This document shows, in pieces, positions 33,223-44,420 of a stretch of DNA of 64,000 nucleotides; the stretch's first letter is position 1, and every line of letters begins with the position of its first letter. Location: positions 124,001-188,000 of the forward strand of contig NC_089568.1 in NCBI RefSeq assembly GCF_040115645.1, written 5' to 3'. The DNA is from Euwallacea fornicatus. Its lineage: Eukaryota; Arthropoda; Insecta; Coleoptera; Curculionidae. Under the pieces are notes generated by a model that saw only the letters and a list, made by a program, of their open reading frames with translations, had not been told where the DNA came from and ran no database searches. A program made the position numbers and the translations under genes.

Positions 33223-33775
33223 TGTTATATACAGTGTGTTCCATAAGTGTTTCATTACATTTTAGTGGGTAATAGTACATTGAAAAATAATATAACTCCC
33301 CATATAAACCATATTCCAATTACGCTTCATTAAGAAAATACAGGGTGTTAAACTTTACTTAAAAAGCCAACTTTTATTGATGTATTCAAAAACGCTTGAG
33401 ATATGTAAGTGAAATTTGGCACGTTTTGAGAGTTAATGTAGACGCATTTATTTATGCAAAAACTATATTCCATTTCACTAGTGGCGTGGGTACGATCACC
33501 TCTCAGCACGTTTTTAAGAAAAAAAAGGTGTGCCACTGCTTTATATCAAAACAAAAAATATTTTTAGAAGTTTCATTTAATTTAGAAGAGCTCCCTTGAA
33601 TCTTTTTAGTCCGATGTAGTGTTTGCTAGTATAAAATTGAAAACCGTCTACATGCACGATATTATCCTCTAAACAGTTTTAAGAATATTAAATGTGTTCT
33701 AAATATTATTTATTTGCTATAACATTACAGAAATTGTTCAAATTGGTGCCCTTTTGTTCAAGACATAATTGAGCT
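33223..33775 (-). mobile_element. Tc1/mariner-superfamily element end with transposase tail
   Basis: TATACAGTGTGTTCC near 33228 and ATACAGGGTGTTAAAC near 33339 are transposon ends. At 33690-33775 the minus strand encodes the transposase terminus TKGHQFEQFL, like the EANG/QNG..FEHLL tails of I2 and L. The rest of the transposase is missing because fragment A5 begins here. Confidence 0.55.
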
Positions 33776-34690
33776 CCTCCTTATATGCTGTCTTTCAGTC
33801 TTTCTACACATAATGCTATTTACCATGTGCTCGAACACCTTCCAGTTCTCCTCGCTTTCTACCAGTTCACTGCCAATCGTCCCTTTGTCCAGGTTAAGTC
33901 CCGCCTTCCTAGCTTCCATACGTTCCCTGATGCAATGCCGCGAGGCAGTCCCGGGACAGAAGAGGGGAGGTGGGTTGAGTGGGTAGGCAGGCGACGCAAT
34001 GGTCGGTCGAATCCCACACTACCCGGTCGTGGACCAGGCCGGGTGTCTTAAGAAGATTCCCCCTCCTCGGAAAAAAAAAAAGCTTCGATACGTTCAGCCT
34101 CTCACCACGGACATCCCAAGAGCGTCTGCTCTGGGGAATCCGCGATTCCCGACATTCTGAAAAACCAACATTCGTCGCTCTCCTCAACTCCTATTCTGTG
34201 CAGGTATTTCCCAAACACTCCGTGTCCAGTGAATACCTGCGTTAGTATGTACCCCGTCCTCGTCTATTAACATTCGACCCACTGCCTTATGTTCGGGACC
34301 AGAGCCTTCATTCACCCATCATACACTGCCCACTCACTCTCTGGCTTCATTTCTGAAAACCTTACCTCTCTCCCAGACCATTCTTCTCTCTACCACACGT
34401 AATCTGGTCGACGGGACCTTGGCTTGCACCAACACCATCGCACGCGGGACCGTTCGGTACTCGCAGGCCGCCCTGATCGCAAGCATTCTACTCGTTCGCT
34501 CCAGGACGGCCTTATACGTCTTGACCCCCAGCACCTCGTGTCATATTGGTGCAGCATAAAGCAGCGGCGACAATGCCGCTGTGATCATCACCCACCTTTT
34601 GTTGAAACTTAAATCAGTTTGGTTTTGTAGAATACCTTCCAGCTTGCGAATTATTCCCCCCACCCTGTCAGACGACCTTTTTTTGTACGA
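33776..34690 (-). pseudogene. Family A ORF2 C-terminus (A5), interrupted by F
   Basis: Minus strand from 34690: RVGGIIRKLEGILQ, LLYAAPI, YKAVLERTSRMLAIRAACEYRTVPRAMVLVQAKVPSTRLRV, then stop-ridden linker and PEQTLLGCPW near 34110, part of the zinc knuckle. F interrupts at the codons for EAERIEA; the frame resumes at 33925 with ERMEARKAGLNLDKGTIGSELVES. It is very close to A4. It joins E2 at 34690-34700. Confidence 0.8.
33926..34081 (+). mobile_element. 156-bp 3'-end insertion F of family A
   Basis: This is only the last ~145 bases of the A 3' UTR, nearly identical to A3's (GGGGAGGTGGGTT.AGTGGGTAGG, GGTCGGTCGAATCCCAC, GGTGTCTTAAGAAGATTCC), plus poly(A). It is flanked by GCTTCCATACGTTC at 33912-33925 and GCTTCGATACGTTC at 34082-34095, a 13/14 match. 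A textbook dead-on-arrival 5' truncation. Confidence 0.9.
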
Positions 34691-34696
34691 GGTAAA

Positions 34697-36400
34697 CCTT
34701 CTAATCTGAAATAGTTCTTTTAATTAATTTGTTAATTATGCACTTCCAAGACGCACTGTTGAACGCATTCCCCATGTCTACCGGGATTAATGCGCAACAC
34801 CGTTCTCCGCGAGTTCGGCTTTTGACGTCACGGGCCACTTCTAGAACACACGTCATGGCATGCATTGCGGATTTTCCTTTTTTGAAACCGAATTGTACGT
34901 CGGAAAGCGAATATTTTACCGTCAGTTTTTCTTCGAGGCGGCTCTTGATGAGGTGTTCATACAATTTAGCCTCAAAATCCATTAGACAAATAGGCCTATA
35001 CGATCCCAGCTCTTCGCTATTCTTGTACGGTTTTAGGAGCAAAATTAGCTTCGCGACCTTCCAGGAATCCAGAAATTCTTGGTTTTGCAGCACTTGATTG
35101 AGCACTCGTAGCCATACATCCGTGTATGTTTCGAGACTATATTAAACAGCTTCCGCACCGAGCCCGTCGTGACCCAGTGCTGCTGCTCTTTTTAATTTGC
35201 AAGCAGCCGCTTTTACTTCTTTTAGCGAAAAAGGAGTGAGAACGATCGGCATCTTTTTGGCTGGAATGCGACTGGGGCTCTTCGGGAAAAGGTACTCAGC
35301 AATTTCCAATTTCCGTTGTGCAGTTAACTCAAAAGAGTTTCCAGATTTGAGTTGCCTCATGACAATTTTGTAACCCTCGCCCCTGATGTCCTCTTCGAGT
35401 TTCGTGCATAATTCGCTCCATGTCGCTTTTCTGCGCGAACTAATTTCTTTTTGAAGGGATTTTCTTTCCTCCATGTGCTTTTACCAAAAGCGCCTCCGTT
35501 TCGGCATCCTAGCTGTTTGAATTCACGTAGGCGCGAAGCGCACGTCCTCTAGCTTTTATGCAGCTCTTCCTTTTCTGATCGATCTGTTCTGTCCACCAGT
35601 ACGGATTTGGGTTGTCAGTCACTCCATTGTTATTTTCTGCACAAACCTTCCGGAAAGTATCCTTAATAATTTTTGAAATCTCTTTCCCGCTATTTACATC
35701 AGTGTGGCGTTGTAGAAGATCGCCAAAAGCTTCAATAAATTTCTGTTTATCCGGATTTACACTTCCTGACACTCTCGTTTTCCGTTCCGGTATTTTGCCG
35801 ATTTTAAAATAGATGTGCCTATGCATCCAACATGGTTCATTATCGTGACCTATGTCGTGACCGTATATGACCTGCCATCCTTCGCGTGATTTGTCAGGCT
35901 TTGGCTTACAAGAGTGACATCGATGCACGTTTGCTGTTGACGTCTAACGAACGTGGGTTCTCTCATGTTAAGACTCACCATATTAAAGGTTCCCGTCATT
36001 TGGAACAACGCCCCACCTCTTGCGTCCTCTCTCGTCGAACTTAGTCCAGGGATTTGGCATTAAAATCGCCCACTGTGACTATTTTACCACGTCGACCGGC
36101 GGCCTCTCGGTGTAGATCGACCAGGTATTGGTCGAATTGCTCCATTGTGTAGTTAGGCGAGATGTAACAAGCTATTAATGTGTATTCGGCGCCGAATAGG
36201 ACAATAAGGCCGTCACGTCGAATTACTTTCGAGTACTTTACATTTTTTGTTTTCGCGAATATAGCTACATTATTTAACTTGTCAGCGATCCATTTCGAAT
36301 TATTTTGAACCAACTTTTTATTTGGCTCACTGGCGACAATCAAATCGACATTTCGCTTCGCTACTTCCAGGAACGCCATTTTGTGTGCTTTAACAGGTCG
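34697..36400 (-). pseudogene. E2 ORF2, endonuclease and N-terminal RT
   Basis: ILQINTYRPVKAHKMAFLEVA opens the endonuclease, with IVASEPNKK carrying the catalytic Glu and VGDFNAKS the Asp/Asn. After a frame change come NEPCWMHRHIYFKI (position of S-D-H), NPYWWTEQID, then KKMPIVLTPFSLKEVKAAACKL and the RT start ICLMDFEAKLYEHLIKSRLE, VQFGFKKGKSAMHAM and NAFNSASW. Stops near 36040, 35500 and 35140. The SEPNK style is typical of R1-clade elements. The RT breaks off before Y-x-D-D. Confidence 0.8.
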
Positions 36401-36489
36401 GTAAGTATTTATCTGAAGGATTTTAGTTATTATTTTTATTTTCGTATCGAAAAATATTTGTAACTTGAAAACGAAAAAAGGGAAGAAAA

Positions 36490-36541
36490 CTTCTTTTTTT
36501 TGTTTTTTTTTTAAATTTTTATATATTTTTTTAATTTTTTA

Positions 36542-36572
<31 letters not shown>

Positions 36573-36590
36573 TTATTTTTTTTTAACGAT
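36490..36590. repeat. Poly(T)-rich low-complexity tract in E2
   Basis: About 100 bases of T with scattered A, between gag and endonuclease of E2. Element E has no equivalent tract, so it probably expanded in this copy. Confidence 0.7.
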
Positions 36591-36661
36591 TCTCCATTAT
36601 CGTCGCGTCGTGCTCACTATCTAAGGGCGCGAACTCTTCCTGTCGGCGTACCTGTTGTCGT

Positions 36662-38158
36662 TTAATTAAGTGAGCACGATCCAGTGCGTTGCGGAACTTT
36701 GCGCACTTGCTGCTGGTAAGGCGGTGTCCTTTCTTGTTGCAAAGGACACCTATTCACTCTTTTTCCTTGTGGAGATAGTTCTTGCCGCGGTGGTCCGGTT
36801 TTCCGCACAGGTAACAGCATATTCTTCGGCCTGGGCCGCTGAAATTTCTTATCGCGTGGTCGTAGGCCCAGCACCTCGAGTAGCGGTTGATCGTGGAATG
36901 CTTCTGAAACTTGCACCTGACGAGTCTGCCTCGTAGGGGTTCCGTCAGTATCGCGGTCGCGTGTTTTAACTGGATCCGTACCGTTGCAGTCTGTCCAGAT
37001 TGTGCGTAGGGGCGCATTTCCCCTATAGTAACATCTTTTTTCAGGTCGGGAATTTTGTTCTTGAGGGCTTTGAGGACCTCGTATTTCGTAGCTGCTGCGT
37101 CCATGTCCCGAATGAATAGGATTTTTTTTTCTTGCCTCTCCTTCAGGAGGCGGACGCTGTCTTACCTAAAGATTTCTCTAGGTCCCGACCGATTGTTTCG
37201 AGCGCCTTCTCATTTTTTTCCAGGGTGATAACGAGATTCCCTTTTTTATTTGATTTTCCTTAGCTTGGCGATTGACATTCTCTTCAGATGGTGAACGACC
37301 GGCCTCTTTTCATTCCCGGTTTCTTCGCGGAATTTGACGAGGATATCAAATACGTCTCTTTCTGCCAGCGGAACGTTGATTTTGATTATTTTTTTACCTA
37401 TGCATTTGTCAGCTTTTTTGGATTTGATTTTGACGACTTGTTCTAGCACGTCAAAATCTTCGAGATTTTCGAGTTCTGGATTCCGGTTTTTGAACTGAAA
37501 TTGGATATTCTATCATCTTTTAGTCCTCGTTTTCGACGAAGACCACTTTTGTTTTCTCAGGGAGGCCGTCGTCAACGGGGTTACCGATTACCATTTCTGT
37601 TTAGATAAAAACGGTGTTAGTCCACATTCTCCCTTCCAGCACCTTCCATGCCTGGAAATTGGTTTCAGTCGGAAGTGCTCCGACAGTCGTTTCTTGAGCT
37701 GTTTGCGTCGCGATGATGATCACCGTTTTTCGTTTCAAGCGTGTTCCAGGATAAATTTTTGGTTATCGCAAAACTAATTTGTGCACGCAGAAAATTTCTG
37801 AATTCCCTGTTTTACCTACCGCTTGGTATTTTTATTGGCCTTGAAGAGAGCCATTAAATCTTTGCCTATATAGAACAGTGTGTCTATTAAGCATTTTAAT
37901 TTCTTCGCGGATAGGTTTGTCGTCTCGTTAATGATGACCGGTATTTTTTTCGAGTCGTGACTCGTTTTCACTTATAACGGAGGAGTCGGAAGTTTTCCCC
38001 ATGTTGTTCGAACTAGGCAGCTTAAATCGCTTAGTAGGGTGCCTCTGTTTCCGTCTTGCATGGGATTTTACCCCAATATCGTCTTCTTCGCTGCTATAAC
38101 AGCTGCTATAATACAGCATTCTTCTTTCGCCCTTAATAACCTCCACAATGGGATCCAT
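36662..38158 (-). pseudogene. E2 ORF1 (gag)
   Basis: Starts MDPIVEVIKGERRM, which aligns with the IDPIVED segment of E; then ETNFQAWKVLEG (E: DTTFQAWKTVA), a KINVPLAERDVFDILVKF block, LVITLEKNEKALETIGRDL, LKALKNKIPDLKKDVTIGEM and the knuckles CWAYDH, CYLCGKPDHRGKN and a frame-shifted CPL-like third. At least five frame changes and several stops. Confidence 0.75.
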
Positions 38159-38329
38159 TTCGGGGGTTTGCTTTAATTGTTTTCGGAGCGCAAGGTAAAT
38201 TTTTTTATATTTAGAAAGTGGTCAAAACACGATACAGGCAACCAAATATTTCACACAAACTTTTGTCCCAACGAGAAGGGTCGATTTTATTGCCTTTCGG
38301 CCTAAAGCAGTGCAATAAAAATTCCAACG

Positions 38330-40009
38330 ACTTACCGAACAATACTCCCAGATTTTTAAGGCTTTCACTCGTCGCGTATCTAAATCTATCCACAACCAAA
38401 CTTGACGGGATCTTACGTCAACTGGCCAGTAGCACCACCTCTGTCTTCTCTGGCGCCATATTGAGATCCTTGGCATGGAGTGTGTCTATGACTGGCCCCA
38501 TATAGCCTCCCTGGTCCTCACCTTGAGTGTTTTTCTGCCCTCGCCGTACCCACCAGCGCCAGATCGTTCACGTACCCATCGGAGTGACGCTCCTTGAGTA
38601 ATCCAGCTTCATCAACTCGTCGTAGTACAGGTTCTGCAAGACGGAACCAAGGACGGACCCTTGGGGAACGCCACACGACATCTCTCAGCCCCCTCCCCCA
38701 GGCAACACCAAAAACAGATCTTGCAGGTACGATTGAACGACATTCAACAGGTACCCGCTCACCTTGGCCCTTCTCATCACGTCGACGATAAGATCCCAAG
38801 GCGCCGTATTAAAGGGGTTATTTACATCAATTATTACGACGCACAAGCCCGCGTGTGTGTAACTTTTCCCCCTGATCCCCTCAACTATCCGCATGACGGC
38901 CTGCATGGCATCCAGGGAATTCTTGCCCTTGACGAACCCATACTGGCTTTCGCTCACCATACCCAAAAACTTCGTTTCTTCCAGCAGTCTGGTCTTGACC
39001 ACCTTTACCGCTACTTTTCTAAGTCCGTCCACGAGATATATGGGTCGGTACGAGGCCTCTGTCCCCCGGGTTCTTTTCCAGACTTAGGGTACACGCTCTA
39101 CGTAAAGATGCGATTAACGCAACTTGCCGTACCCTGGGGCACTGCCACTAGGTATAGCTTCAGCATTTCGTTCGGTAGCCCGTCCAGTCCCGGTGTCTTG
39201 CGGCTCTTAAGACTCCCGACGGCCTGTCGGATCTCCTCAGTCGTAACTCGAGTAACATCATTCGGTCCCTCTTGTATCTTTTCCCACGTTCCCGCGGCTT
39301 CTACGGGAACAACGCATCCACTTGCTTCCGCATCTCTGCTTCCAGCAAAGGACTGTTTTTAAAGCGACCAAGTTTCCCAGTCACTATTTTGTAATCGAGT
39401 CCCCAGACGTCTGTCACCAGCTCTGCACACAGTTTTTTCAACTCGTCCCTCCCTGGCAACCCCTTGCCTCACCTTTCTGAGAGCATCTAAGTAGGAGGTG
39501 CCTTCCTCCCTTGCAACGAAGATAACCCCCTTCCTCTTCCCTATGTCCCGCTTCTTGTGTCTTTTTCTTTGCTCCCTGCCAATAGAAGCAAAAGTTTTAC
39601 TCTACTTCCCTCTGCAGCAAGCTCCCCCAGCTTCTTGAGTTTCCCGGGATCCGATCCCGATCCTTGGGGGACGATCACCCTCGTCCTTCCCTCCCTTTGG
39701 GAAGTTCCCACGAGCTCCTTCAGCGCTCCGAAGACCGCTTCCGGACCCATGTCCCCACCCATCAAGCAGAAACAGCCGAAGCGCTCTAGCATCTCCGTCC
39801 TCTCCCCCTTGCGCAATCGGCAGGTCTACACAAGGAAGGAGATCGTCCCCACCTCATGGCCGCCCCCAGTTCCGCCAGCTCGGGAAGCCCGGCCAGCACT
39901 CGCGCTTGAGTGGACTGCTCTCCACCCCCATTATCACACTTAAGTCCGTCGTACGGGTACCTCTCCGATACGGGATCCCCGTACGACACCTCCGTCTGTA
40001 GGAATAGAC
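38330..40009 (-). pseudogene. A2, 3' part: gag C-terminus joined to ORF2 RT by internal deletion
   Basis: From 40009 the gag of A2 resumes (QTEVSYGDPVSERY, LAGLPELAELG, ERTEMLERFG, GRTRVIVPQGSG, YLDALRKVRQGVA). At about 39470 it jumps straight to ELKKLCAELVTDVWGLDYKIVTGKLG, the linker after the endonuclease, and continues with KTPGLDGLPNEMLKLYL, SQYGFVKGKNSLDAMQAVMRIVEGI and GYVNDLALV (Y-x-D-D altered to Y-V-N-D), ending near 38335. The gag end with knuckles and the whole endonuclease, about 2 kb, are missing. The 3' end is replaced by E2 sequence. Confidence 0.8.
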
Positions 40010-40339
40010 TTTTTTTTTACGAGGAAAATCTTCAAAGTACACCTTTCCGATCTTGGACGAAAAGGTGTGTGGGACTCGTTGCTAGGAGCGCTAACCCACT
40101 AAAAACCTCGTTGATGCTTATAACCCTTTCCGTGTCGGTACTGTCCCTGAGGGATATGTTTCGAGCACGAGAAGGGCTTCAGTGTATTTCGATTTGGCAT
40201 TAGCGCGTAATTCCTTGGCCCATGTTTGGCCTAAGTTTTGAAGTCCTAAGAATAAAACTCTTGGGGCTGAATTTCGCCCGAAAACTAACTGTGGCAACAA
40301 CTGGGAGGGGCCGCGGCGGTTTGGAAGGATTTTTTTTTT

Positions 40340-40650
40340 ATTCGATAAGGGAAACCTGTAATAGTTTCTAGCCCCCGGACGGTAGAGAGTGACTTTGGTT
40401 GAAGCGGGAGTCTGTAATTGGATAGTGGAAGAAAACTGTAATAATTTCTAACCCCCGGGCAGTAGATGGCGGGATAGATTATTGTAGGAGTTTATAATTA
40501 GAAGAGGGAAGAAAGCTAGTAATTTCTAGCCCCCAAACGGTAGGTGGGGGGATGGATTTATTGTAGGTACTTGTAATTGGATGGGGGGGAAGAAGACTGT
40601 AATATTTTCTCACCCCCAGACTGTAGAAAATGAGAGTGGTTTGTTCTTGA
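40340..40650 (-). repeat. ~80-bp tandem repeats in E 3' UTR
   Basis: A unit with GTAATANTTTCTANCCCCC occurs at about 40359, 40438, 40518 and 40599, a steady step of 79-81 bases. Between these anchors the units share GGTAGNNGG, a T-rich stretch and TGTAATTGGAT. Nearly four copies. Confidence 0.85.
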
Positions 40651-41148
40651 ATCTGTGTTTGAGGTCAGCTGAAATTGGCGGATAACACCAACGCAGCTGG
40701 GGAGGTGGAATTCTTGGGAATTTGGTTAAGTTAGGCTGGGATGGTATGGGGGGTGATCAGCTGCTACCGTACTAAATCCCCCTCGAAGCTTTGTTGGCGG
40801 GGGAATGCCAAAATGGTCGGGACAGCTCCGGGATGTTTAACAATACAAGTTTGGTGTAATTAATTTGGTGATTTTGCTTGAAGAATGGACTTGCTGGGTC
40901 CTTTGAAAAACAAGGGGGGTGCAAGCGGACCTGGGGGCGAGGTTGAGGTGGAGATGGGGCAGACAAGGTGGATTGACGCCAAGTAACTGTTGTTGGGGGC
41001 GGGTGCTATTTTAAATGAAACAAAACGATGTGGGATCTTTACTAACCAAATCGCTAAAAAAGTGAGGAATTCGCCGCTTATCTCCATGACTGCTTCGGCT
41101 AACTAGCTTGTAATTAAACTGCCGTTTTTTACCGCGGTTCCCGCAGAA
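40651..41148 (-). other. E 3' UTR, unique part
   Basis: Non-coding part of E between the ORF2 stop and the tandem repeats. Short ORFs here show no motif. Confidence 0.5.
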
Positions 41149-44100
41149 TTAAGCGCTTTGACGTTCCATCTGTTCCTTTAATTTTACCATTTCGACTATG
41201 GCGTTCGCACAGCGGTTCCAAGTTACTTTACTTGTTAATATTGCTTCAATCAAATTCCCCGGAGTTAGGGTGTTTACGCATTCATCCAGCACGGCTCTCT
41301 GAACTGCGAAATCGGGACACCGGAAAATGCAGTGTTCGGTCATGTCGTCCACGCCGTACATCCTGCATTCCGGATCCGTCTTTCCGAAGCGGTGCGTGAA
41401 AGCCCTAAAGCTTCCGTGGCCGCTAAGCGTCTAAGTTAAATAATACTTCAAGCGTTTATGTTTACAAGTTACCCAAACATCCAGGTCGGGGATCAATTTC
41501 TTGGTCCACTGGCTTAATCGCGTCCAACGCGTCTGCCATTTTCTGATGGTATTCTTTCTGGCCGTCCTCTCTGCCCCGGGTGACGGGGGCAGAGAGCTCA
41601 AATGAGTTCTCTCCTCCAACAAGAGGTTGATAGGAGAAGTACCCGCGAGGACCTGTACCGCTTCATACGATACGGGGCGATACACACATATGACGTTCAG
41701 CAGCGCTTTGCGCTGCACGCAGAGCCTCATGTGTGAGAATTTTTGATATTCATCATTTTCCCTGACCAGACCTGGGCCCCATAAAGCAGCGTTGATTGCA
41801 CCACTCCATATAGTAGGTGTCTTTTTGGCGAAGATGGTCCGTTAAGCGTCGGCATAATCCTTTGTAGGTGCCCTAATTTAGCTATCGCTTTAGCACAGAT
41901 GTCTACGTGTTGGCCAGAGTACGAGTTTTGTCCGAATTTAACTCCCAAATATCATACGAATTTTTGGGGTTTAATCTGGACGCCCTAGGCCAGAAAGTCT
42001 TTCCTGTTTCTTTTCCCGCTCAGGGTCACCGGTTCAGTTTTTTCCGAAGTTATGTGAAGCGAATGTTTGGCCAGCCATTGCATGCAATGGTTTATGGTTG
42101 CATCCGCTTCTACCATGAGCTCCGCCCTGTCAGTGCCGCGAACGACTAGAACAATGTCGTCCGCGTAACCAATCAGAGTCACCGCCGCAAATCGCTTCGC
42201 CTCCAAGATGGGGTCGTATAGTACGTTCCACAGCAACGGGCCAAAGGTGAACCTTGCGGTATACCCATCGCCATTTTGAACTCGGTTTCTTTGTCTGTTT
42301 CGACTATTCTGTTGGTGAAATAGTCCTTTATCAAATTTATTAGATAGGCGGAGACGTTTCTCCGCAATACTTCATCAATTATGCATTGCCACGATGCGCT
42401 GTTGAACGCATTTTTCACGTCTAAGGTGATCAGTGCGCTCCACCGTTCTCCGCGTCGTCCATTACCGACTTCGCGGGCCGCTTTGAGAACGTGCGTCATG
42501 GCGGATCTTCCTCTTCTGAAGCCAAATTGTACGTAAATTGTACAGCGGATATTTTACCGTCAGTTCCTCCTCAAGTCGGCTCTTGATGGGGTGTTAGTAC
42601 AACTTGACCGCAGCATTTACCAGACAAATAGGCCTGTACGAACTGAGCTCGTTGCTATCTTCATTCCGTTTAAGAATCAAGATTAGCTTGGCTATTTTCC
42701 AGTCATTTGGAATTTCCTGGTTTTCCAGGAGTTGGTTTAAGACCCTATGCCACACTTCTAGGTGGACTTAGTGACTGAATTTGATCGCTTCCGCCCCCAG
42801 ACTGTCGTGTCCCAGGGCTGCTGCGATCTTTAGCTTGCCAACAGTCGCCCCTATTTCCTCACTCGAGAAAGGAGTAAAGACGACTGGTATTTTTTTTCTG
42901 GAATATAGCCGTTACCTCTGGGAAACCGATGCCTGGCGACTTCCAGCTTTTTTCCGGCCATTAACTTGAAGGGGTTTTCGGGTTTGAGATGCCTCATGAC
43001 GATTTTGTAACTGTCACCCCAGATATCTTCTTTGAGCTTGTGGCATACCTTGTTTAGGTCAGGGATGGAATTAAATTACCTAATTCTCCCGTAATAGTAA
43101 ATGGTTCATCTATAATAATGTCGACAGGTAGTTTCTTTATAGGTGTTTAGTTGCTAAGATGGTTTTATCTTAAGTTTTAACAAACCACCATTTATTATTG
43201 TATTTTTTAAATATTTAGAATAGTTAGTGTATGTCATAGATTTAGATATATTAAGTTTTTGAACAATAACAAGCGGGTAGTTATTAATAAACTCTCTCGT
43301 CTACATCATCTTTTAATATAAAAGATTTTCTCGTTCGTACGAAATACGATAAGCTTTTCACACAACTCAATCCAGTTGTTCATCCGCTTTTTTATCTCCT
43401 TTTGGAGTGCTTTTCTCGCGTTCTTGTACTCTGACCATTTGACTTCCGCTTCGGCATCCGTGTCGTTGGAGTTTCCGCGGACGCAAAGCACCCGACGTCT
43501 GGCCGTAAAGCAGTTTGTCCGTAACCTTTCGATCTGTGCTGACCACCAGTACGGTTGTTGACCCCGGGGGGCGCCGCCGCCATTTGCATGGCGTGCTGCC
43601 CGAAAGGCTCTTTTCATGAGTCTCGTAAAGTCCTTGTCGTCGTTCGTCTCAGGACGAAGCGCCAACTCTGTTTCAAAGGCATCGATGAATTTTTTCCTGT
43701 CGAGCTTAACGCTCCCCTGAAGGTCGGTTTTCCGCACTTGTATGTTGCTGTCAATTTTAAACAATATATGTTTATGCGGCGAACACGGTTCGTTGTCAAG
43801 TACCTGCCAATCCTTGACGTGAATGGCTAGGTCAGTGCTGGCAAACGTGACGTTAATGTACGTTTGCTGCTCTCTTCTCACAAATATGGGCTCTCCCGTG
43901 TTCAATGGCACTAGGTTGAGGCCAATGCACATTTGTAATAGAGCCGCACCCCTCGCGTCTTCCGCGAAGACTCCCCAATCGGGAGATTTCGCATTGAAAT
44001 CTCCCATCAAAATTAATTCCCCATGTCTGCCGGCAGCCGCCTGTTGCAGATCGAAAGAGTTCGAACTGCTCTCTCATGCAGTTTGGCGAAACGTATCCGG

Positions 44101-44370
44101 CCATGATTGTATATTCGTCTCCGGATATAGCAATCATCCCTTCTCCGCGTACCACTTTTAACAGTCGGACCTCCCTCGTTCGTGCGAAGATGGCTACGTT
44201 CGAACGGAGGTCCGTTATCCATTTAGGATTATTGGCCGTTAATTTTTTATTTGGCTCGCTGGCCACAATCAAATTGACATTTCGCCTCGCTGCTTCGAGA
44301 AACGCCATGTCGTGTGCTTTTCCGAACGATCGGCATTCACTTGCAAGACTGTTATTTGGGTTTTTATTAA
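41149..44370 (-). pseudogene. E ORF2 (endonuclease, RT, zinc knuckle)
   Basis: VLQVNADRS opens the frame near 44370; after a frameshift MAFLEAARRNVNLIVASEPNKK, MMGDFNAKSPDWG, NEPCSPHKHILFKI (S-P-H in place of S-D-H) and PYWWSAQIERLR. A ~290-base AT-rich insert (43060-43350) precedes KVCHKLKEDIWGDSYKIVMRHL. RT: ALITLDVKNAFNSASW, MGIPQGSPL and GYADDIVLVV with both catalytic Asp kept. Then LYGVVQSTLLYGAQVW, VICVYRPVSYEAVQVLAG and a C-terminal MYGVDDMTEHCIFRC knuckle. At least six frame breaks. Confidence 0.85.
43060..43350. mobile_element. AT-rich insert in E ORF2
   Basis: About 290 bases separating WIELCEKL from NKVCHKLKED, which should be adjacent. No TIR or target duplication could be fixed by eye; 43060-43160 has a short open stretch on the minus strand without a known motif. 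Type unknown. Confidence 0.5.
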
Positions 44371-44420
44371 CATAAACAAAACAAACAACTGATACCCGCT
44401 GAATACGCTCAGCTCAAAAT

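Larger units (their letters stand above)
34697..38200 (-). mobile_element. R1-clade retrotransposon E2, 3'-truncated
   Basis: Minus strand: 5' UTR (about 38330-38159), ORF1 (38158-36662), an AT-rich spacer, ORF2 endonuclease (about 36400-35509), linker (35474-35142) and the N-terminal RT (35105-34697), where it meets A5. It is close to element E in every domain but lacks the RT active site and 3' end. Confidence 0.8.

Noticed and set aside
36465..36665. Phe/Leu-rich short ORF
   Set aside because: A translated poly(T) tract, low complexity.
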